A DNA stretch of 60,000 nt, taken from Tubulanus polymorphus. Lineage: Eukaryota; Nemertea; Palaeonemertea; Tubulaniformes; Tubulanidae. Positions 1-11,080 of this stretch are shown one piece after another (the first letter of the stretch is position 1; every line of letters starts with the position of its first letter). The stretch spans positions 21,938,485 to 21,998,484 of the forward strand of contig NC_134027.1 in NCBI RefSeq assembly GCF_964204645.1, in the 5' to 3' direction. Under the pieces are notes generated by a model that was not told the DNA's origin, searched no databases, and saw only the letters and a program-made list of their open reading frames with translations. The position numbers and the translations under genes are program-made.

Positions 1-187
1 ACAACGTTACGAGATTTCAAGTAAATTTCACCAAGTGGAAATGTGAAGTAAGCTTATCATGCTGAATATTAGAATGGCGTGTTATTGATTTCTATTTTTG
101 ATATTGGCCTCTTGCACGAGGAGGCCATATACACCTTTCTCAAGAAACCGTGGTTTAAGTAGTCTAAGATGACAGACTGGAAATAGT

Positions 188-391
188 TTTTTTTTAAACA
201 CCCTCAACCCGCTAAGCGCCACACAGGGCATTATAAGCGGGTTCGATGTTTCTTTTTCCCAATGGGGGAGAGACCAGAGAAGAATCTTCGACCAAGAAAC
301 TCTGTCACCACCAGACAGAGCCCATGAACCCATAAACCCTGGATTGACGATACCAGTGACCGGCGGCTTAACCCACTCGGCCACTGCACCT
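188..391 (-). mobile_element. tRNA-derived SINE with 11-bp target duplication
   Basis: On the minus strand the element opens with a tRNA-like head. An A-box-like TGGCCGAGTGGG lies at 372-383 and a B-box-like GGTTCATGGGC near 321-332. It ends in an A-run, seen as T's at 188-195. The 11-base word CTGGAAATAGT occurs exactly at 177-187 and again at 392-402, bracketing the element. This is the target duplication expected of LINE-mobilised retroposition. The element sits just upstream of the first visible Ig exon, probably in an intron. The SINE family is not identified. Confidence 0.75.
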
Positions 392-452
392 CTGGAAATA
401 GTCTGAACAGTATTATTAAATGTGGGGGGACGTCAACGATGTATCTTTACAG

Positions 453-3247
453 GCGAAGAGCGATGATTTTGTTGGTTATAACGATATTTTCGGTGAGTGT
501 GATTGGTTCTACAGGCGCATGTATGGTATTTACGTGCGCGAAACGATGTCCAATTACGGCGGTACGTGGGCCTGTGTATACAATAACACCGTAATGGCAA
601 CAGCCGAAGTTACGGTGATTCGTAAGTATTTGGGTGCCGATGATTAAGCACCTGGCTCAGTCTGAACAGAGTCGTGCGTGATTTCAGTTCAGATTATGAG
701 ATACGTCTTGAGAAAAATTGGGTTTGGGATTAGAATTAGCTAAGTCTTTAGATTGACTATGGAACCAAAATGAGCACAAATATCCCTAAGGCATCTAAAG
801 CCAAATAGTGTCAATGTTACCGCTGGTTTGAAGTTGTAAGATCTATACTCGAACAAACATAGTCTTTGATAATTTGAGCTATGAACTAAAAGCTAATACT
901 GGTTCCACGATCTTCCAAGATCTTTAGGAATATTCTTGAAAATGCAATATTAGTTTTGCCAATGCTTCAAAGTCAAATCTAATTCATATCTGTCTTGGAG
1001 TCAACGATTAAAACTCTTAGAACCACCAGCGTTTGATCGTGATTTTGCTATCATTTCAGATGGTCCCGGAGCTCAGGGTATCGAGGTGATCTCCTCAAAG
1101 CGTATTAAACACGAATGGAATCGGGTGGCTCGAATGATAATCGTTGAAGAACATCAAGATTTAGTTTTAATGTGTACTGGATATTACAAATACGTTCTGA
1201 CACCTCTGATTTACCACTGGAGGAAAAGAGAAGGACCAATTTCAGTTCAACCCAAACGAATCGGTCAAAAATCTATACTCATTTTCCCTTCCATGAAAAC
1301 AACGGATAGCGGTTACTACGAGTGTCGCAAACAGAACAGAGCTGAATATGACACTCGTGAGATAATTGTGGAAGTCTACTGCAGGTCAAATACAACTGGA
1401 AAACTGTTACCTTGTGAAAGTAAGTAATCGTACGTAGTAGTGGCTTGGAAGTTAACTCAGAATTTAACAGCTGAGGAGTTAAATGTGAACCTTAACTAAA
1501 AGTTTTATGGATCTGGATCCTGCAATAGATAAAGGGTAACCCAAGGGGTACATTATATGTACAAGTATCGATGCTCTATTCCTCTACGCCTATCGTCTTT
1601 CATCATCCGTATTCGCTGTCGTTATCGAATACTGATGACACATATCAGTGTTTGATGTGTAAGTAAAGGGAACACTTCATAGATTTGAAATTAGTTCATT
1701 TCCAATTTTTTTCAACTCGCTGGTCTTATTTAAACCGGGAACCATGGAACTGAATCGTGGAGCCAACTTTTAAAATCTATACAGAATTTCCCCAACCGAT
1801 CCGTCTAAAACTGTACGTGAACATTATTTTCAGAGCCACCGAAAATACACTTTGGACGAACCTGGCTTACACAAAAACCGTACATCGGAGAAAGAGCTGA
1901 ATTCAAGATATTCTATTATCAATTGAACCCGGAAGACACCGTCGATGTAAAGTGTAAGAATGATCACCGTTCGGTCGTCAATTCCTGTCGATTCGGTACA
2001 AAACGCGTCGTCATAAAAAGGCCGACGAACTGGGGAAGAAGAGGCTGGACGAGATTGTACTTTGGGCAGTGGAGAATACGAATATGGGACGTGAAATGGG
2101 ATGATTACGGGTTTTATACGTGTTGGTTGAAAAATACAACGAACGGTTTACGAACCTATTTCAATATACGACTGATATCTCCAGGTTTGTAAACTCAGCG
2201 AATAATCGTATTTGAAATCAGTTACAAATGACCCACTTCTTAAATTTCATCCGTTGTTCTTTTGTAGCGTCGCAAAGTCGAGTTAAGAATCTTCGAGTCG
2301 TATATGTGACTGATAAATCATGTCGAATATCTTGGGTATCATTGTCCTCACATCGGAATCAGTATTTTCTGATAGAGTACCGACTCGTAGGAGCCACTAA
2401 TTGGACAATTTCACCACCCGTAGTTACGGTTGGAACTGGTTTGGGACGCCATCAATTAAACGGTTTATCACCATCTAGTGAATATGAGATTAGACTCAGA
2501 GATTGGAATCGACAATCAGTTGAATCAGTTACTGCTCCTTCTCAATCAATAACAATTATGACTAAAGGTGACTGCATTTTCCCGCGGATGTTTCGTTTTT
2601 AGTGTCCACGGATTTTTCTGGAAAATTTTATTCCAAGTTCTTTCTAAACAAGATCGTGTAAATCATGTTTAAACTCTTACGTATTTTCAGGATTGGAACC
2701 TGATTCTGCAGCGATGTCGAAATTTTTCGATTCGGTAGTGATTTTCGAATCGAGCGAGAAAGTAACCGTCAATTTAGCCGAATCCCCCGAGCGAAATGAT
2801 GTCGGTATCAGTGTTCTAGCCTGTTGTCTCAACGAGACGACTGTAGCGACGCCCGTATGTTGTAGATCTTTTAATTTCTCATCGCTGATTGGTCAGATGC
2901 AAGCGCGAATCGACCGTAACGCCATCTACAGGTACACGGTCAGATTAATTGACGATGGTCACGTCATATATTCGAGACATGTGCCTGTCGTTGAAGTTGA
3001 AGGTATTTTAGAAAATATAAACGGATTCTCATTAAATTCTTCGATTACTATAAATTCATGCAGGTGTTTTTAATGTTTAAATTTAGATGGAATTTTTGAC
3101 GGTTTAGATGGTGACGTCACATGGATTGCCTGCGGTGTTATAGCTATTCTACTATTTGGTTTTTTGCTGACAATTGTTTACGGTAGAAATATCGTTAAAA
3201 AATCGCCTAGCCAGTGCTGCCAGATGATTGAAGAAAAACCCACATGA
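453..3247 (+). CDS. Ig/fibronectin-III single-pass membrane receptor (3' part of gene)
   Basis: Six exons can be joined: 453-621, 1060-1419, 1834-2184, 2268-2567, 2691-3002 and 3087-3247. All five introns between them are GT/AG and phase 1, the classic arrangement for shuffled Ig/FN3 modules. Exon 1 ends an Ig-like fold (YGGTWACVY). Exon 2 is an Ig domain ending in DSGYYEC. Exon 3 is an Ig-like domain ending in DYGFYTC. Exon 4 is a fibronectin-III domain (LNGLSPSSEYEIRL). Exon 5 is a second, cysteine-rich FN3-like module. Exon 6 encodes one hydrophobic helix (WIACGVIAILLFGFLLTIVY) followed by a tail of about 20 residues with a CC pair, ending at TGA 3245-3247. The product is expected at the cell surface with its domains outside and no recognisable kinase or phosphatase, suggesting adhesion or co-receptor function. 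The start codon lies outside or upstream, and the 5' edge of exon 1 (acceptor at 451-452) is uncertain because its phase differs. Confidence 0.8.
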
Positions 3248-3619
3248 AGAACTGAACTATCCAAAGTGCATTTCTATACCCAGAAACTGTTAACTTTTTC
3301 CGCACATAGTTCAAAATGAAGCAATTGTTATTTTTTTAAATCCCGCTCCCCGACCACTAGTAATGAATACAATGTTTCGAGAAAAATTATACTTCAAAAA
3401 AATCCCACCTCCGCAATAATTTCAAGTCCACTAAATCCATAATCCGACTTATTGTTTAAAAGAAACAACCAAAACGGACTATTCTTCAAGATTTCCCCCA
3501 ACCCGAGATAAAGCTACATGTTTGGTTGTTAAGTTGTGAGGATATTCAATTGGTAATAAGTAAAACGTTAGCTGTATGAAATGAATCAAACTTGTCAATA
3601 TCATGTTATGCGAGTCAAA

Positions 3620-4479
3620 TTATACAACGGATTTTTGTACAGAAATATATCTCGTCCCAGTCAAATATATATGTAGAAATTCACCTATAATTACACTAGT
3701 GGAACTGAGTGAAAATATCAAATAGAAAATCCTTCCGTTCCGTAGAGATTGGCAGGCATGATGTCACAGTGGTTGGAAGTGTGAATATTGCAAATGCGAG
3801 TGAAACTGTTACAAGCATTATTGTTGTACGTTTTGATTTTGTAGCTTTCTTGTCCGACGAAACTGTTGTTGAACCTCTGAGTAACTGAACTATTATAACA
3901 GAATTTGATGAAACAATTAACGTTAAAGGTAAAATGAAAGCGTGGATGACCATCATTATAAAACATATAAACTGGGCAAATAATTCATAATAACATCTGA
4001 AAGACTGGTTGGTGAAATGTATCGATAAAGTAGGTAGAAGATACACAACCAGTGCATTCACTGCAGTTATCATCATTATAACAAATCTAGCGAATCTCGG
4101 TGTACTTATCAAACGAGACGTGAACGGGAAGAGCACAACTGCCGCACGTTCTAGAGATATAGCTACTATTAACCAGGAACTATTAAAGGATACTAGTGTT
4201 GTTACGAATTCGATTTGACAACTGATCAGTGAATTCATCACGAATATTGGACCAGTTTCTACGCGCAAGAGAATAAACTGTAAAACAGGCATCAACGTTA
4301 GATTGACGCAGAACATAAAATCAGTGACTGATAAAACAATAAGATAGTTAGCGTAAGATAGACTCCTGAATCTGCGATTTATCATTATCAGGAAAGGTCA
4401 AATTTCCGAATGCTCCGAAGAGGAACAAGATGGGTAGAATGAATAATGACAGCGAACAGTAGCTGTTCGCAACAGACAT
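3620..4479 (-). pseudogene. Rhodopsin-like GPCR with two apparent frameshifts
   Basis: A start at 4479 encodes a TM1-like segment with the GAFGN motif. One base too many in a short T-run near 4396 shifts the frame, and reading then continues from about 4385 to 3696 through TM2 (YANYLIVLSVTD), TM3 ending in SLERAAVVLFPF, TM4, TM5 and TM6. That frame stops at 3696-3698 before TM7. A second frame change near 3720 exposes a TM7-like stretch (FLHIYLTGTRYI) that ends at 3620. The receptor is complete in outline but broken twice. It is either a young pseudogene or affected by single-base consensus errors. Its ligand is unknown; the style resembles invertebrate neuropeptide or orphan receptors. Confidence 0.7.
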
Positions 4480-6395
4480 AATGACAATCTAACTGTTATA
4501 AGTTCGACCAATTTGCATCTGAAGGTTCATAATTCACGGCATAAAGAACCGTGTGAGTGTGGTAAAATGAATTTGAATGAAATAAATCCACAAAGACATT
4601 CATAAGGTCTTATTCATGAAACTAATTTTCATTTGTCATTCGATCATTATTAATACGATGAAATTATCGTCCTCACTTTACAGAGAATGAAAATGAATTT
4701 TGTACCGTATAAATCCAAAACAATTCATTCAGATTTATGAAAGTGTATCAAGAATTTGTGAAGCATAAAACATGTAACTAAAATTGAACATAATTTTCCC
4801 AAACGGCAGACTATCTCTGTTGAAATATCTTCTATGGGTTAAGCTTATTCTAGAAGTATAACCCATTGTCACCAAACACGTAAATGTATCGGTTCATGGA
4901 AACGAAACTTTGAGAAAAGGATCAAAACTGTTCGAAAAACAGTTAATTCTTGAAGCGGGCAGCCCGAATGAGATTTGTACGCTTGCAGGTTATCGATTTA
5001 AATGGAAACATGGACATAGTGCAAAAACCGTACCCATTAGCTCTATACCTCACTATTTTTGAAAGTTCTTTTTAAGTTCAGAAAATGACACGCTTGGAAA
5101 AGACCGAACCAATCAACCACCCATCAACATGATTTCCTGAGAAAGGTACGAAGGTTTGTGGACCTTATTTACACAGACTTTACCTCACCAAAATGGTAAA
5201 AAATCTGATATCGTATTATTCAATATCAACTCGGAGAAAAGAGTATTCTCATCAATTTACCAAAAGAAGCCTCGGTTTTAGTTAGAGAAAATTTTGAATA
5301 TTGCGTCACATGCTGAAATCATGCTCCGAAATGAAACGTATTTTTACTATGAATAAATCATTTGCGACATCTATTTTACATCAACTTAGAGAAAATAGTC
5401 CCCACTACACATGTATTGTAATAAAATCTTAAACAAGATTCGGGTTAAAGTCTTAGAGAGATAAGAATTTTAAATTTAAAAAAAATCATACTCATCTTGA
5501 ATTAAGGCATGAAAATGTAAAACATTTGATTTTTCGTACTTTTTGGTCTCCGATGATTTTATTCGGATGATTGTCATTTCGTCGAGGCAGAGTTTAGTTA
5601 TACGTTTCATATCAACCTTTATCTGCATGCAGTTTTTCAGTGTTAACGCTTTATTACTGAATACAAGCCGAGAAGAACAAGGTTTATTTCCATAAGTAAA
5701 TATACTGCGACGGGTGGTTTTGCAAAGTCATCGATGAATAAGATTAAGAGCCTCTAGAGATATAATTCTGGAGTAAGTTGTTTAGTAAGAAGTCATAATG
5801 AACGAATTCGCCTTCAGTGATTAGTAAAAAAAAAATCGAAAGTATGAAAATGAACGAAAGACTTTTGTTTATTTTGAAAAGGAAGCACCGCAGTAGATTG
5901 AAAAATAATCATGCATACTGAAATACGAATTAAAAATCAACACATATATAACAGTTTGATATGCATGTAATAAAATTGTAATCAAATAAAACAAGTATGT
6001 ATAAGAGAATCAGAGAATGACCTGAGGAGCAGTAGTAAAACACGTAAGAACTAACCGTGAAATACTTAAAATGAATTTGACAAAAAGGATCATAAACTGA
6101 ATGAGTCACGATGAGAGAAGAGTAAAAACCGATCAATGTATAAGAATAAAGATAAAAGACGTAGAAACATTAATGAATTGATTAATTAGATCAAGTTAAG
6201 ATTAGACAACGATCAGTAGAACGTCTTAAGATAAGACAACTTCTAAGGATATAAGAAAGCTTCATGTACAAACTAACTTAAATTAAATAACTTCATGCAG
6301 AACTAGATCAAAAGATTCTGAATACAAAATTTTTCATATATAATACATGAAATTTTTTTCTAGGAAATTTTACGTATGTCACTGGTCTGCACCAT
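4480..6395. other. AT-rich intergenic DNA, no gene seen
   Basis: Both strands are full of stops. I see no splice-bounded coding stretch, no tRNA and no clear repeat. Short ORFs here (for example 5930-6136 on minus) lack recognisable features. Confidence 0.5.
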
Positions 6396-6399
6396 CGGT

Positions 6400-6886
6400 C
6401 TAGGCTATGGAACGTCATCCTTGCAAAAACTCTTCATCGCATTTTAACAACGTACCCACAATCTTACAACTAACTCACAATCTTACAACCAACTCACAAT
6501 CATACAACCAGCGTTGAATTTCTTACAGTATGCCGTCACCGTACACCAGGTGGCGCTGGACTTAATTTCTTTATAGTAAGCCGTCATCGTGCACCAGCAT
6601 ACAGCATACATGATGAAATACTATAGAAAAAATGGTCCCAGCGCCATCTGGTGTACGATGACGGCTTACTATAAAAAAAATCCAGCGCCACCTGGTGTAC
6701 GATGACGGCATTAAGTAAGAAATTCCATGCTGACTATAAAAAATTCAACGCGCATTGTTGAAAAATGCATCGTGGTTATAGAATTAAAAACTAACTTTAT
6801 AAGATTGTTAGTTGGTTGTAAGATTGCGAGTACGTTGTTTGAATTCGCTGTAGAGTTTTTGCTAGGATGGCGTTCCATACTAGGCT
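6400..6886. mobile_element. Large foldback/MITE-like element
   Basis: The ends are imperfect inverted copies. TATGGAACGTCATCC at about 6406-6420 mirrors GGATGGCGTTCCATA at about 6865-6879, and the arms continue inward through matching AAAAACTC and GTTGT motifs. Inside is a second palindromic core in which GCGCC-ACCTGGTGTACGATGACGG-type words occur in both orientations near 6530-6600 and 6640-6710. Short direct repeats of CTCACAATC(T/A)TACAACCA lie at 6470-6515. No transposase is encoded, so it would be non-autonomous. Confidence 0.7.
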
Positions 6887-7127
6887 CCGCTTAACGAAAT
6901 GGGTTATTAATACTGAATAAGGTACGTTAAGTATACATGTACATCATCAATTTCAAACAAGTAAATGAACGCGGCGCTATCATGTACTATGTTTATTGAT
7001 GACCAAGAAATGAGACGTATATATCCATAGAAAAACGCCCCCATAAAATAAGGTTTCTCCCTCTTATTAGGTTATGCGACCTTTACCAACTATAAATAGT
7101 TCCCGTTCAGGATACGAATGACCGTGC

Positions 7128-7339
7128 GACTAGCCACGATTAACGCCCGAAAATTCTACAAGGTGGTAATTTCCAGCTGGTGTCGGTAATTTCCGTACGT
7201 ATCCGAGAATGCTTGGTTACCTCACGAATGAGTTGCTAGGCAGCTGTCTCCACGTTGCTATGTTAGCATCAGTTCACTTCGCGTGAAATCGCTTTACGCT
7301 GACGCTTTTCACACGAGCTTTTCAATTATTTTCATCGAA
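7128..7339 (+). promoter_or_regulatory. Promoter/5' leader block shared by three CBM20-gene copies
   Basis: This block directly precedes the ATG of copy 1. It recurs at about 41505-41668 before copy 2, and at 18028-18235 before a severed copy. Conservation of the leader, including GTTGCTATGT, AGCATCAGT and CAATTATTTTCAT-type words, suggests the original duplication unit included the promoter. No TATA box is evident. Confidence 0.45.
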
Positions 7340-8884
7340 ATGGAAAATTCCGACGAAATGTTGTCCGATTTTATTGATCGGGTACTAAGATTGAGCGGCG
7401 AGACTTTAAAACGTGGTAAAGACTTAGCGTTGATGCGAGTTCATTTCTCGTCCGATACATGTAAGTCCTAACGAAAATGTTTCGTCATATTTCAGGTTCC
7501 GAAAACGAATTCTGCCTCGATAGCAAAGTTTACTCTGCTGAAAACATACACACAATTCCAGGTAATGAACATAATGGAGAACAAGTTTTCATATCAACAG
7601 TTTAATGACTATCATCACCCGTTTGAATCATACGAAATTCCTGCTTTCCTAGGTATTCCAAAATTATTCTGGTTGTCGTTCCGTCCTAAGTCCGCTGTAA
7701 TATTGACCCATTATGAAACATCCCCGGGTGAAATGGTCAAAATATTCGGCGAAACAATCGGTTGGAGTGATGGAATGTATATGCAAAGAATTCCAAACAC
7801 TTGGTGGCAGGCTTACTTGATCGATCAGCAACTCGCAACTGAGCTCAAACTTGCAGTCGTGGACGAAAATGGACGCATGAAATGGGAGCCGAGAGCAAAT
7901 AGATTTGTACGATCGAAGGGAATTTACTTCTGCCAGTGAGGCCGGGCATCTGTGACGCTCGATGGTAATTTTCGTTTCGGTTGAAATATCCTTATTGAAT
8001 CTAAAGTTTAGAAACACCGTTACTAGTTCCAGTTGTTTTCTATTCTAGAAAAATCGCTTAACCATAAGATAGAAGGGAAATCTTCATTGACTCTGCAGCT
8101 GGTCACCAAACCAACACTTGTGGATATACCCATATGTGAAATCAAAATAACGAAAAAGACCGCCATAGCTTTCAAAGGTAAGGAAGATATTAATTTTGTG
8201 AAATTCATAGAATTTGAAAAAAAACAACTTATAAAAACGCATCGTTTTATTACATTACAGAACAAGTAGATGAAGCTATCGGGACGCGAGAATATAACGT
8301 AGATGAGATTGTGGACGAAAGCGAACGAAAAGAATGCGATTCCAATGAAAGTCCAGTCGGAGAAAGGCACAGAAATCAATTGATCGAAGATTGTTCAAAT
8401 GAAATGGAAATACCGACGTGGCAAATAGAATCAAAAATTCGCAATCGGAGCTTCACGGACTTGAAAGGTAGGAAATTTGAATTTACAGATTTTGACATCA
8501 ATTCAAATTCAATTTGTCAGGGTTTTACAATTTTCCGAGATGCAGAAGAACTTCATTTTGTTACAGAGAAAATCGAACAAATTAATCAGCCACGAAAAGT
8601 CGAAGATGACAATCAAACAATGGATCTGCAATGTCCCTCGAAACCCAGTTCAGAGGAAGAACCGGTCGAGGAAGAAATTGAACTCGAATCAGTGGCAGCC
8701 ACACGTGTCGTGAGGTTCGCCGGCTTTAACGGTACGAGATTCTGTTCACCAGAGGTTGTAGAATTCGTCATTCCAGTTTGCTATAATTTGATTCTCTAAA
8801 TCTTTTGTAGGAAAAATCGGGCGATTCGCAAAATATTTACGTCGGGGAATTCGGAGAGCATTTATTTGTAACGCTGGTCGATAA
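7340..8884 (+). pseudogene. CBM20-like starch-binding-domain gene, copy 1 (nonsense-bearing)
   Basis: Seven exons can be joined: 7340-7460, 7496-7561, 7653-7964, 8049-8177, 8261-8467, 8567-8731 and 8811-8884. All introns are GT/AG and phase 1. Exon 1 encodes an acidic N-terminus (MENSDEMLSDF). Exon 3 encodes a CBM20-type carbohydrate-binding fold: PGEMVKIFGETIGWSDG, W-QAYL, ELKLAVVDENG and the W-E-x-x-x-NR signature. Later exons are charged and low in structure, ending GRFAKYLRR. CBM20 domains bind alpha-glucans; in animals they occur in laforin, STBD1 and GPCPD1, and this protein matches none of those in layout. An in-frame TGA at 7937-7939 replaces a TGG present in copy 2, cutting the domain at its last strand. 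One residue is also missing beside the WW pair. It is therefore probably a pseudogene, or else a truncated product is made. CBM20 assignment is by eye. Confidence 0.6.
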
Positions 8885-9430
8885 ATGTTATGCTTGGCTA
8901 CTATCGGATTTTCTACTTTTTCAAATTTTTTATTATTGTCCTCTAGCGCCAATCAACAGAATAAAATTCAAACCATTTTCAATCAACTGACAATTTTTCA
9001 ATTTTTGTATATTCTATCAATTTTTCATCAATATAAAAGTTTACTCCGATTCATAAAAAAACTTTTGAATTATCGAAACATTTACTGCCATAGTAACGGC
9101 TTATGTTCTTGTTCAATGTTCCACCATTTTAAAACACCGGTAGGCTACATACGTAGGCGTATTTACGGTAATTTGCTTTTACCCGGGTATAAGCCGCACT
9201 CCAACAGTTAATCGAGGGGCCTACGTACCTGGAATCGAGTGATGCACAAGCTCATAAAAAACAATTTGTATATGTTTCATAGTATAGGCATTTAAATCAG
9301 CAACGTAGACGAAAACCCCAGTCGCTTACATACATAATCTAGTGCTTTACGCAACTAACAGTAGGATACAGAATATTCTGCATCAGGCTATATGAACAGT
9401 GTGAAATACGAAGAGTTGAATCTTCTTTCT
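8885..9430. other. Intergenic, no gene seen
   Basis: AT-rich sequence with an open but featureless frame on + (8885-9211). It shows no codon bias, no splice logic and no recognisable motif. Confidence 0.4.
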
Positions 9431-9611
9431 ACTGTGGAACTTCGTTATAACGAACTTGGATTCAACGATTCATCGGATACTACAAAGGAATATAGAATTT
9501 TACAAGTAACACAATTTGATTAATTTCATACTGGATACAACAAACTACCGGTTATGAGGAACATATTTTCTGGTACCGTGAAATTCGGTGTAACGAGGTT
9601 CCACTTTACTG
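9431..9611. mobile_element. Possible pogo/Tigger-like MITE
   Basis: The left end CTGTGGAACTTCGTTATAAC is mirrored imperfectly by GTAACGAGGTTCCAC at about 9589-9603. Wording of the kind GTGGAACCTCGTTATAACG is typical of pogo-like termini. The interior is AT-rich and non-coding. Confidence 0.45.
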
Positions 9612-10744
9612 TTACGACCCAGATTCGTCACGTGTAATAATTGGTAATAATCATCGTCGTAGACGTGATTTGTTCGTGGAACATCAATTAAATTAAAATC
9701 GTCTCGGCGTCCCCTGTTTGCGGTAGTCTGGTGACATTCGTTAATCGAGTGTTGTTACCAGCTGTAAGGTTTAGGTTTGGAAGTGGAAACCGAATCTTCT
9801 CGAACAAACAGTGATTTTTTGCCGTGTGCCGTGTGCGTTGCGTGTTGCGTGCTGCGTGTTATGTGTTGCATGTGGTGTACCGTGCGGTGTGTGCTCTATG
9901 CGAAATGAATTCGTCCCGGAGAAAATATGTCAACCGCCACTGAGAAGGTATTAATCTTCGTTAGACCAATCCGCCAGATATAGTTTGAAAATATATGTTA
10001 CGTAGGTTAACCTTTGTCAACATGTAAATTCAATGATGCCGAGCTATTGGATTTACTTTTTCTGCAGGATTATTGAAGGCTTTTATCTATTTAGGTTTCA
10101 TTAGGATTATCGTTGGATTATTGGTGTTATCATCATTTTTCGGTTAACTTATTGAAAGATTATTTAATATGTAGGTGGATAACAAATTGTTGGATTTTTG
10201 ATTGGCAAGATTTTTGTTAATTCTTAAGGCCTAAGTCTCGCTTCTCAAAGCTCGACCCGGATACAACTTGCTGTCTGGTCGCGATATGGGCATCCCCCAG
10301 GATGATAAGGCATGATCAGGCGAGTATAAGGCTCGATTGTTGGAAATAAGTTATGGTCAACTTGATGAAACATGGATTCTAAATGCATGGATTGATTTCA
10401 GTACTATGGATATTCATTTTGTTATATATACACGAGATACGGCCGGAGATGTCTAGGTCTACATACACCGCGACAATGTGAAATACCTAATATATGTAAT
10501 GAGCCGTCTGGCGCAGTAATAGTGCATGTTTTTTTTTCAAATCGGGTTACACTGCACCTGATGATAACTACATATGGCGCTTAAACGTTTTAATATCATG
10601 CCGATAATTACCTATCCCCGGGTAATAATTATTAATAATTGTGCGGTTAGCTGTAGATAGAAGTGACTAGGCAAAAGTTCTGCGTAAATAAAAGATTACG
10701 TTTCTTACTTTTCCACTGTTTATTACGACATCTTTCTCAATTAT
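9612..10744. other. Intergenic, weak 5'-exon candidate only
   Basis: A GTGCGTTGCGT-type quasi-repeat lies at 9820-9900. ATG at 9927-9929, seven codons and a GT donor at 9948 follow. Joined to the acceptor before 13234 this ATG would be out of frame with the fusion gene, so at most it marks a non-coding leader or a separate transcript. The remainder shows nothing. Confidence 0.2.
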
Positions 10745-11080
10745 TCTCATTCCCATCCTCACTTGCCAGGGTATGATTACCGCCCGCTGAAGCCCTGGCC
10801 AAAATAACTCTGGCCGCAAACCGTTCGTTCGTTTGTCTATCACAGCACCCACGATTTCTTGGGCGGACAGGTATCCACTCAGCGCCCACCAGTATATTTA
10901 CATAGCCAATCAGATGTATGGTATTTGTAGTGCAAACGTCGTGCCGGTAAAAACGCATCTGATGGGCTAGATATATGGCTTTGAGCGGGAACCAGTCCAC
11001 CCAAGAAATCGTGGGCAATGTACGTAATAGAACAATGAACGGTCTGCGGCCAGGGTTATGGGTTTGTATTGGCCACAGAG
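10745..11080. repeat. Dispersed foldback repeat, family copy A
   Basis: The left arm at about 10808-10873 (CTGGCCGCAAACCGTT, then CCCACGATTTCTTGGGCGG) is mirrored at about 10995-11062 (CACCCAAGAAATCGTGGGC, then ACGGTCTGCGGCCAG). A shorter relative lies at 41135-41320 with the same flanking word CATCCTC-CTTGCCAGGG, which also appears inverted near 59157-59175. The element is non-coding. Confidence 0.65.

Noticed and set aside
9927-9947. First coding exon (ATG plus six codons) of the fusion gene
   Set aside because: Splicing to the acceptor before 13234 puts this ATG out of frame with the oxidoreductase.
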